Assembly: GCA_028289305.1 (NCBI GenBank)
Contig: JANQQO010000085.1
Span: 1-12,202, forward strand
Origin: Rickettsiales bacterium
GTDB lineage: Bacteria; Pseudomonadota; Alphaproteobacteria; Rickettsiales; JANQQO01
DNA length: 12,202 nucleotides
Direction: 5' to 3'
Made by a program: the position numbers and the translations under genes. The notes beneath the pieces are model-generated. The model searched no databases. It was not told the DNA's origin and saw nothing but the letters and a program-made list of their open reading frames with translations. This document shows positions 1 to 5,119 of this stretch, piece by piece; within the stretch, counting starts at the first letter, position 1, and each line of letters begins with the position of its first letter.

Positions 1-1248
1 ACCACCGCCAGGCACAATGCCTTCTTCCACAGCAGCACGCGTTGCGTTCAGCGCATCATCCACACGGTCGCGGCGTTCTTTCACTTCCACTTCCGTCGCA
101 CCGCCAACGCGAATCACCGCAACGCCACCAGCCAGCTTCGCTAGGCGTTCTTGCAGCTTCTCACGATCATAATCAGACGAGGTATCCTCGATCTGCGTAC
201 GAATTTGGCCACAGCGTGCTTCGATCTCTTTCTTCGCACCCGCACCATCAATAATCGTGGTGTCTTCCTTGGTGATCGACACTTTCTTCGCTTTACCAAG
301 CTGATCCAGCGTGATGTTTTCCAGGTTAATGCCCAGATCTTCGCTGATCATCGTGCCACCCGTCAGCGTCGCGATATCTTCGAGCATCGCTTTGCGACGG
401 TCACCAAAACCGGGCGCCTTCACAGCAGCCACTTTCAGGCCACCGCGCAATTTGTTCACCACCAGCGTTGCCAGAGCCTCGCCTTCCACATCCTCTGCGA
501 TAATCAGCAGCGGACGCGACGATTGCACCACCGCTTCTAAAAGCGGCAGCAATTGCTGTAGGTTCGAGAGTTTCTTCTCAAAAATCAGGATGAATGGGCT
601 TTCCAGCTCAGCAATCATCTTGTCTGAATTGGTCACAAAGTAAGGCGACAGATAGCCACGATCGAACTGCATCCCTTCCACGGTTTCCAGTTCAAATTCC
701 AGGCTCTTGCCTTCTTCCACGGTGATCACACCTTCATTGCCCACTTTTTCCATAGCTTCGGCCAGTTTTTGCCCCACTTCCACGTCACCATTCGCAGAAA
801 TCGTGCCTACTTGCGCCACTTCTTCTTTGCTACTGATTTTTTTGCTAAGCTTTTTGATGTCGGTTACTACCGCATCTACCGCTAAATCAATACCGCGTTT
901 CAGATCCATGGGGTTCATGCCGGCAGCCACCGCTTTCGCACCTTCACGCACGATCGCTTGTGCCAACACGGTCGCCGTGGTGGTACCATCACCCGCGATA
1001 TCGTTGGTTTTGCTCGCCACTTCACGCACCATTTGCGCACCCATATTTTGGAACTTATCGGATAGCGTGATGTCTTTTGCCACCGTCACACCGTCTTTGG
1101 TGATGCGCGGCGCGCCAAAAGATTTATCCAACACCACGTTGCGCCCTTTAGGGCCCAGCGTCACTTTCACCGCATCAGCGAGGATATTCACCCCTTCTAA
1201 TACTTTCTCACGTGCTTTCGCACCAAATTCAATTTGTTTACCTGACAT
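1..1248 (-). CDS. groEL: Chaperonin GroEL (60 kDa), C-terminal part missing at window edge
   Basis: This is the large subunit of the ATP-driven cytoplasmic chaperonin, which forms a double ring that encloses unfolded proteins under the GroES lid. The 416 codons present start MSGKQIEFGAKARE and run in one open frame to base 1, so about three quarters of a normal ~545-residue GroEL is seen. Visible hallmarks are VTLGPKGRNVVLD, the ATP-site motif GDGTTTATVLAQ, the apical-domain stretch KAPGFGDRRKAMLEDIA, and RVDDALNATRAAVEEG, which carries the catalytic Asp equivalent to E. coli D398. The sequence breaks off at GIVPGGG, a normal internal motif, so the truncation is only the window edge. AAGGAG lies 8 bases before the ATG. 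The gene follows groES by 35 bases and is surely cotranscribed from the groES promoter. Confidence 0.98.
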   Translation of the reverse strand, partial: MSGKQIEFGAKAREKVLEGVNILADAVKVTLGPKGRNVVLDKSFGAPRITKDGVTVAKDITLSDKFQNMGAQMVREVASKTNDIAGDGTTTATVLAQAIVREGAKAVAAGMNPMDLKRGIDLAVDAVVTDIKKLSKKISSKEEVAQVGTISANGDVEVGQKLAEAMEKVGNEGVITVEEGKSLEFELETVEGMQFDRGYLSPYFVTNSDKMIAELESPFILIFEKKLSNLQQLLPLLEAVVQSSRPLLIIAEDVEGEALATLVVNKLRGGLKVAAVKAPGFGDRRKAMLEDIATLTGGTMISEDLGINLENITLDQLGKAKKVSITKEDTTIIDGAGAKKEIEARCGQIRTQIEDTSSDYDREKLQERLAKLAGGVAVIRVGGATEVEVKERRDRVDDALNATRAAVEEGIVPGGG

Positions 1249-1283
1249 GATAACTACTCCTTAATTGCGTCTAGTTATATTGT

Positions 1284-1598
1284 TTAAGCAGCTTTTTTCT
1301 TTTTAGCGCTGCCTTCTACGATGCCGAGAATGTCTGATTCTTTCATGATCAGCAGGTCTTCGCCATCCACCTTAATTTCCGTACCGCCCCATTTAGCGAA
1401 CAACACGGTATCACCTTTTTTCACCGCCAAAGGCACTAATTTGCCAGATTCATCGCGTGCGCCATCGCCCACAGCCACAATCTGCCCTTTGGTTGGCTTT
1501 TCTTTCGCACTATCGGGGATGATAATGCCACCGGCCGTTCTGTCTTCTTCTTCAATGCGCCGCACCAAAACGCGGTCATGCAACGGTTTGATATTCAT
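1284..1598 (-). CDS. groES: Co-chaperonin GroES (10 kDa)
   Basis: GroES forms the seven-membered lid of the GroEL chamber and works in the cytoplasm. The 104-residue product has the family signature in order: N-terminal IKPLHDRVLVRRIEEE, the mobile-loop region around TAGGIIIPDSAKEKP, GQIVAVGDGARDESGK, then KKGDTVLFAKWGGTEIKVDGEDLLIMKESDILGIVE. The usual protein ends just after this last motif, at about 95-97 residues. Here a short lysine-rich tail, GSAKKKKAA, is added. The start is fixed by GGAG seven bases upstream of the ATG. It is the first gene of the groES-groEL operon. Regulation is probably by heat-shock sigma factor through the promoter at 1715-1744. I see no CIRCE inverted repeat (HrcA site) in the 5' region. 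Confidence 0.98.
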   Translation of the reverse strand: MNIKPLHDRVLVRRIEEEDRTAGGIIIPDSAKEKPTKGQIVAVGDGARDESGKLVPLAVKKGDTVLFAKWGGTEIKVDGEDLLIMKESDILGIVEGSAKKKKAA

Positions 1599-1714
1599 GA
1601 GTTTTCTCCATTACCACTGGGTTAGTTATATATATTTGTGTACTATGCCGTCCCTTTTTTCGCCAAAGAATGCGGCTAACACGCAAGAAAGCGACATTCC
1701 TCGTGGGACACAGG

Positions 1715-1744
1715 CTATATAGGAATGCCCACCACAATGTCAAG
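1715..1744 (-). promoter_or_regulatory. Heat-shock (RpoH-type) promoter of groES-groEL
   Basis: On the minus strand the sequence reads CTTG (1744-1741), 17 bases, then CCTATATAG (1723-1715). This fits the alphaproteobacterial RpoH pattern CTTG-N17/18-CYTATNT. The same bases also give TTGACA-N16-TATATA, so a housekeeping sigma factor could read it too. Transcription would begin near 1708, leaving an untranslated leader of about 110 bases before groES. The match is seen directly; use by RpoH is inferred from the pattern and the chaperonin context. Confidence 0.75.
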
Positions 1745-1789
1745 GTTTTGCCACATATTTTTGCTTATTTTTATATAAAATGCCGCACG

Positions 1790-1805
1790 TTAACCCTTTC
1801 TTAAC
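1790..1805 (+). promoter_or_regulatory. CtrA-type binding site upstream of the coiled-coil gene
   Basis: The bases read TTAACCCTTTCTTAAC, an exact fit to the full CtrA consensus TTAA-N7-TTAAC. With the preceding G it is symmetric as GTTAA-N7-TTAAC. A usable -10 (TATATC, 1822-1827) lies 16 bases downstream, which puts the centre of the box near -36. That is the usual place for CtrA activation, where the box replaces a -35 element, and no other good -35 is seen. The site lies between the divergent groES promoter and the gene at 1884. CtrA binding is inferred from sequence only. Confidence 0.65.
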
Positions 1806-1818
1806 CTTTTGCTGTTAA

Positions 1819-1857
1819 GCTTATATCTATAAGCAAGGAGAACGCGGTCAACACCGC
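1819..1857 (+). promoter_or_regulatory. -10 palindrome and small leader hairpin before the coiled-coil gene
   Basis: The likely -10 sits inside a perfect short palindrome, GCTTATA-TC-TATAAGC (1819-1834). It is followed by AAGGAG (1835-1840), which has no start codon within reach, and by a small hairpin GCGGT-CAAC-ACCGC (1844-1857). The ribosome site actually used for the gene is probably GAAGGGA at 1868-1874, ten bases before the ATG at 1884. Whether the palindrome is an operator or chance is unknown. Confidence 0.35.
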
Positions 1858-1883
1858 CTAATAAAGCGAAGGGAAAATAGAGG

Positions 1884-4013
1884 ATGGCCAAGCCAGAGGA
1901 AGGGTTTAATAAAAGAGGAATACGTGTGTATTACGTAGAAGACGCTAGCACAACACTCGTAAAAATAAACCTATCAGAACAAGATCGCTCATACATACCA
2001 AAGCCAGAAGAACCTCTTCCAGCCCAAATAGATGCTGAAGAACCAGATGACGACAGATTCTTTGAGAGCGTACAAGAAGCTATGGGAGACTCCATAGGAT
2101 CCGGAAACGAGTTATCTAGCGGAGATACAAGAGACCTTGAATATGAAGGCCAGATGGGAACAGCCCTTGAAAACATTATTGCAAGGATCAATGCTTCAAA
2201 AAAGTCTGTGACTGTTGATGGTGAAGAGAAAAAACATGTGACTGTTGGTGATAAAGAGATTGAAGTTGGCGAGAAAGATACAATTACCCTTAAAGAGAGC
2301 GAAAGCGGCACAATCATAAAAGGAATCCCGAAAGGCCATGAAAAAGCCTTTGCGAAACAATTGGGCAAAGCCCTATTAGAAGAAAGACAAAACGTCATTA
2401 AAGCAATGATTGACGCAGCTACAGGGGTCCAAGATTCAATAATAGACGACACCCCAGCTCCTGCACCAATCCCCGCCGGCGGACCACCGCAAGTAAGTCT
2501 AACACCATCCAAAAGAATAGACATCACCATCCCCTATATCACTCAGGGAAATTTTGAGCAGATCCCAGGCTATGATCCTGCATTTTACAACAGAAGAATC
2601 TCAGATAGAGAAACCCTCGGTGAACGCCTAGAAGCAGAATACCGTGAGACGCTAGCACAGATGGTCGAGGAATATTATGACCTACAGTGGGAATATAATG
2701 ACACCAATGAAATGTCCACCGCCCTCATCAATGAAAAACATACCTCCCATTGGCCCCTACGTCATCAAGCAAAAAAGGGAACTACGCTCGCCGATGCCAT
2801 AAGAGATAGATTGGAAGCGGAATATAAAAATTTTCCACAAGAGCGCTATACACAAGAACGCTTGAAGCATGAAATAAAAACCCTAGAGGGAGAACGGCAA
2901 TACGCAGAGTCAAAACTATCCACCACCGAAAACGAAGTGAAATCGTTACAGGAAGAAATAGAAAGGTTCAAAGAAAGGCAGGAGCAGCTCACAGAACAAC
3001 TTGCAGAAAAAAATGCTGATACCGGGCTCATAGGGGGTGCAATTCAAGCCAACAAAGGCAAAATAGCCGCAGCTGAACAAGGTATAGAAAAGCAAGAAGA
3101 GCTCCTCAAAGGGCGCCAAGAAGGGCTCGCGCGCCTTGATTACAAAATAGCCACACGCCGCTGTGATATCGCAAAGGCAGAGCTCGGTTCTTTAGACCGC
3201 GCTCAAAAGCGCTTTAAACGCCGCACCGATAATGCTGCAAAACCCCTTGTTGCCGCAAGTAAACAATTCAATGATCATGTAAAAGCACATACAAAGACTT
3301 TACTACAGCATGAAGGAATAACTAGAGAATCGATTGAACAAAAACTAATTGGCTCCGAAGAAGACCCTCAAAAAATAGCGAAAAAAAAGCAAGAAGCAGA
3401 TCAAGAGTATAAAAATACGTTAAAAAAGAGAAGAGAAAAACTTATACAAGCAACAGAGACAGAGACAGAGACAGCAGGCATATCAGACGACTTAAAACTA
3501 AAACTAATTAGTTTTAAGCGGAATGTAGAAGATGCACAAGCCGCCTATGACAATGTACACAAAAAGTTTAGTGAAAGAGCAGACACTTATGAAAATAAGG
3601 CACTTGAAGTAAGAACACTCGCCATCAAAGTAGCAGAAACTGCCTTAAAACATGCCGAGATAACCGGTAATAGCCAAAGAATTGATGCCAGCATAGAAGC
3701 AATCGCAGCAAGGCAAGCATCATACGATAAAACACTGGCAGCAGTAGAACAAAAACGCGCAGAAAGAGTCGCTGCCCAAGCAGCGCCCGCGGCAGAACCC
3801 GCCGCAGAGGCCGAGCCAGATGAGCCAGAAAAAGGTGATCCCGCAGCCGCCGCTGAAGAAGCGTTAGATAAAGAAAGAAAAAAGCTTGGCGGCACGTTAG
3901 GAAATGTTGGGAAGCGCAAACCCACTGAGGAGCTTAAGAACCCAAGGCCCACCCCTAGAGAACCCGGCGAGAGAGACGACCAAGAACGCGGTGGCATAGG
4001 CGGCATAAGCTAA
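1884..4013 (+). CDS. Unknown 709-residue coiled-coil protein, probably CtrA-controlled
   Basis: I do not recognise this protein. It has no signal peptide or membrane segment, so it is probably cytoplasmic. Regions in order: an N-terminal ~30 residues with RGIRVYYVED; an acidic stretch (~40-90); a beta-rich, partly repeated segment (SVTVDG, HVTVGD, IEVGEKDTITL, ~108-136); a Pro/Ala linker (190-202); an aromatic-rich part (~220-290); a long charged helical region with heptad-like patterning (~305-460 and ~495-625), including EVKSLQEEIERFKERQEQL; and an Ala/Pro/Glu tail (630-709) ending GGIGGIS. A TETETET run is encoded by a hexanucleotide repeat. The only Cys is at 427. Codon choice (many ATA, AGA, CTA) differs from groEL and hppA, suggesting fast evolution or foreign origin. 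Start: ATG 1884 after GAAGGGA. A CtrA-type box precedes it. It could be a structural or polar scaffold, but this is a guess. Confidence 0.9.
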   Translation: MAKPEEGFNKRGIRVYYVEDASTTLVKINLSEQDRSYIPKPEEPLPAQIDAEEPDDDRFFESVQEAMGDSIGSGNELSSGDTRDLEYEGQMGTALENIIARINASKKSVTVDGEEKKHVTVGDKEIEVGEKDTITLKESESGTIIKGIPKGHEKAFAKQLGKALLEERQNVIKAMIDAATGVQDSIIDDTPAPAPIPAGGPPQVSLTPSKRIDITIPYITQGNFEQIPGYDPAFYNRRISDRETLGERLEAEYRETLAQMVEEYYDLQWEYNDTNEMSTALINEKHTSHWPLRHQAKKGTTLADAIRDRLEAEYKNFPQERYTQERLKHEIKTLEGERQYAESKLSTTENEVKSLQEEIERFKERQEQLTEQLAEKNADTGLIGGAIQANKGKIAAAEQGIEKQEELLKGRQEGLARLDYKIATRRCDIAKAELGSLDRAQKRFKRRTDNAAKPLVAASKQFNDHVKAHTKTLLQHEGITRESIEQKLIGSEEDPQKIAKKKQEADQEYKNTLKKRREKLIQATETETETAGISDDLKLKLISFKRNVEDAQAAYDNVHKKFSERADTYENKALEVRTLAIKVAETALKHAEITGNSQRIDASIEAIAARQASYDKTLAAVEQKRAERVAAQAAPAAEPAAEAEPDEPEKGDPAAAAEEALDKERKKLGGTLGNVGKRKPTEELKNPRPTPREPGERDDQERGGIGGIS
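3453..3474 (+). repeat. Hexanucleotide tandem repeat (ACAGAG) inside the coiled-coil gene
   Basis: The unit ACAGAG is repeated three and two-thirds times and encodes the alternating Thr-Glu run at residues 524-530. Because the unit is six bases, copy changes would keep the reading frame and only alter the length of a linker between two helical regions. Slippage variation is therefore possible but not shown. Confidence 0.6.
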
Positions 4014-4045
4014 CCCATCCTACACCTTCACATCGTCACATCTTC

Positions 4046-4169
4046 AAAAACCCGTTCCTGTAGTTTGATATTAGGAATCCGGGGGCGAGGAGCGCACGCG
4101 TATGTGTAATACGTATCGCACGGCGAGAACGCCGGATGACGCTATAGCAGGCTACAGGAACGGGTTTTT
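4046..4169. terminator. Large bidirectional terminator-like inverted repeat with structured core (element A)
   Basis: Two perfect 18-base arms, AAAAACCCGTTCCTGTAG (4046-4063) and its reverse complement (4152-4169), enclose 88 bases. Each strand gives a GC-rich stem ending in a run of five T's, so it can end both the plus-strand gene at 1884-4013 and the minus-strand gene at 4168-4641. The enclosed part is itself palindromic: ATCCGG/CCGGAT (4077-4082, 4132-4137) and CGTAT/ATACG (4099-4103, 4109-4113). The right arm overlaps two bases of the stop codon of the minus-strand gene. An ordinary terminator has a loop of a few bases; this loop is unusually large and resembles that of the element at 4942-5019, so it may be a repeat element or small RNA that also terminates transcription. 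Confidence 0.7.
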
Positions 4170-4641
4170 ACCCCTTTATCTCTTCGCCCCACTCATTCAG
4201 CAGCGTATCCTGAAAGCCGTGCAGTTTCTTCACCGTATATTCCGCGCGCAAGCTTAGATATAAAAACACGATTTGCGGGATGAAATGCACCAATACCCAA
4301 CCAAACGCCGCGAACATATACACCCAAAGCCAGGTATAAGGATTGGTCAGCATCCCTTGCGCCGTGGTGTTGGGCGCGCTGCTCATGATAATGCTCGCAA
4401 ATTGCGGTAGCATCCCAGAGAGATTAAACATCAGCACCGTTTTTGAGGCATATTTCCCTGGCCGGCTATCAAGAATCGATGCCACAATCCCCGGCATCAT
4501 CCCCGCCGCCACAATAATCGCCACATGGGTGAAGCCAATAAAAATCAGCACCGACAGCACCACCATCACCAAAATCGTGGTGATCATCAAATTGCTGACA
4601 ATCTTGCCGGCCGCTGCCTTATCGTCTTTTCCGTCACTCAC
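4168..4641 (-). CDS. Uncharacterised 157-residue membrane protein with about four transmembrane segments
   Basis: The function is unknown. The product has a charged cytoplasm-like N-terminus (MSDGKDDKAAAGK) followed by about four hydrophobic segments (roughly 17-36, 38-57, 67-86 and 102-131) and a hydrophilic C-terminus ending LNEWGEEIKG, so both ends are probably on the cytoplasmic side. Prolines and glycines within the segments (GMMPGIV, SGMLPQF, FIPQIV) may kink the helices. There are no Cys residues and no catalytic motif that I recognise. The start is GTG at 4641: an in-frame stop lies three codons upstream, and AAGGAGG is present with a somewhat long 11-base spacer. A well-formed promoter lies at 4681-4709, so it is probably transcribed alone. 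Its stop codon is embedded in the terminator-like repeat at 4046-4169. Codon use is like the housekeeping genes here, which argues for a resident, conserved gene. Confidence 0.88.
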   Translation of the reverse strand: MSDGKDDKAAAGKIVSNLMITTILVMVVLSVLIFIGFTHVAIIVAAGMMPGIVASILDSRPGKYASKTVLMFNLSGMLPQFASIIMSSAPNTTAQGMLTNPYTWLWVYMFAAFGWVLVHFIPQIVFLYLSLRAEYTVKKLHGFQDTLLNEWGEEIKG

Positions 4642-4680
4642 CGCGCGTTATACCTCCTTAAGAACGCACCAATCCCGCGC

Positions 4681-4709
4681 AGTATAACATCAACAAATAT
4701 TATCGTGAA
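4681..4709 (-). promoter_or_regulatory. Housekeeping-type promoter for the 157-residue membrane protein
   Basis: On the minus strand the sequence reads TTCACG (4709-4704), a 17-base spacer, then TATACT (4686-4681). The -10 and the spacing are ideal and the -35 is moderate. Transcription would start near 4674, about 33 bases before the GTG start, with the AAGGAGG site inside this short leader. Confidence 0.6.
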
Positions 4710-4711
4710 TG

Positions 4712-4769
4712 GTTATTCGTTACTCGTTAATGGTAAAATACCAGTAACGATTCACCAATAACGAATAAC
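4712..4769. repeat. Long imperfect hairpin just upstream of the membrane-protein promoter
   Basis: Outer arms GTTATTCGTTA (4712-4722) and TAACGAATAAC (4759-4769) pair perfectly. Inside, TGGTA (4731-4735) and TACCA (4739-4743) pair around AAA, with six further pairs below after one mismatch (4724-4729 with 4745-4750). The right side carries extra unpaired bases. It abuts the -35 of the promoter at 4681-4709, has no T-run, and so is more likely an interspersed repeat or DNA-level cruciform than a terminator. Confidence 0.55.
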
Positions 4770-4788
4770 GAAAGAATCACTCCCTCCC

Positions 4789-4885
4789 TTCGCTAGGCCA
4801 TAGCGAAAATGGGGATTTTCGAGCATCGTAGCGCAGAAAGTCGTATAAGTAATTTTCCCTGATAAATTCGCTAATGCATAGCGAA
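4789..4885. repeat. Pair of identical-stem hairpins in the intergenic repeat cluster
   Basis: The stem TTCGCTA-N5-TAGCGAA occurs twice, at 4789-4807 (loop GGCCA) and 4867-4885 (loop ATGCA), 78 bases apart. Between them AAAAT-GGGG-ATTTT (4806-4819) can fold as well. Just beyond, CAACG-AAAAAG-CGTTG forms a further small hairpin. A 72-codon minus-strand frame crosses this area, but it is built from these palindromes, has no ribosome site and no protein-like composition, so I call no gene here. Confidence 0.55.
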
Positions 4886-4941
4886 AACGTTAGTTTCTTA
4901 AGCAACGAAAAAGCGTTGTAACACTCGCTAGCATGAGACGA

Positions 4942-5019
4942 AAATAGCACTTCCTTAAGAACCGGAGCGGAACGTATATGAAAATACCTGAGCACCGGAA
5001 GCTTAAGGAAGTGCTATTT
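4942..5019. repeat. Perfect 18-bp inverted repeat with core like that of element A (element B)
   Basis: Arms AAATAGCACTTCCTTAAG (4942-4959) and its exact reverse complement (5002-5019) enclose 42 bases. The core contains GGAGCG, then CGTAT-ATG-AAAATAC, then GCACCGG. The element at 4046-4169 has GGAGCG, CGTAT-GTG-TAATAC and GCACGG in the same order, although the arms are unrelated. A direct ACCGG repeat (4961-4965, 4994-4998) flanks the core. There is only a weak T-run, so termination is doubtful. It lies 100 bases beyond the stop of hppA in the direction of hppA transcription. Confidence 0.65.
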
Positions 5020-5058
5020 GCAGTCCATGATAGTAGAGGGTGACAATGCTTTTTGGGA

Positions 5059-5110
5059 ACAGGAGATAGCGTTAAGGTGGGGGGAGGGAGGAACCTTCGC
5101 TATCCCCTGT
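5059..5110. repeat. Hairpin with G-rich loop downstream of hppA
   Basis: Left arm ACAGGAGATAGCG (5059-5071) pairs with CGCTATCCCCTGT (5098-5110) with one mismatch that would be a wobble pair in RNA of either strand (G-U or A-C differs by strand). An inner AAGGT/ACCTT stem follows. The plus-strand loop is a run of G tracts interrupted by single bases (5078-5091) that could form a two-layer quadruplex. It begins ten bases after the hppA stop codon but neither strand has a T-run, so it is more likely an mRNA 3'-end stabiliser or Rho-linked structure than an intrinsic terminator. Confidence 0.45.
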
Positions 5111-5119
5111 AACTCGTTG

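Noticed and set aside
707..1264. 185-codon plus-strand frame opposite groEL
   Set aside because: Shadow of a strongly conserved gene on the other strand.
1931..2530. 199-codon minus-strand frame opposite the coiled-coil gene
   Set aside because: Ser/Leu/Ile-rich antisense of an acidic coding sequence, with no ribosome site; the plus-strand gene has a clear promoter and start.
4777..4995. 72-codon minus-strand reading frame across the repeat cluster
   Set aside because: It is made from the palindromic repeats, has no ribosome-binding site, no promoter and no protein-like composition.
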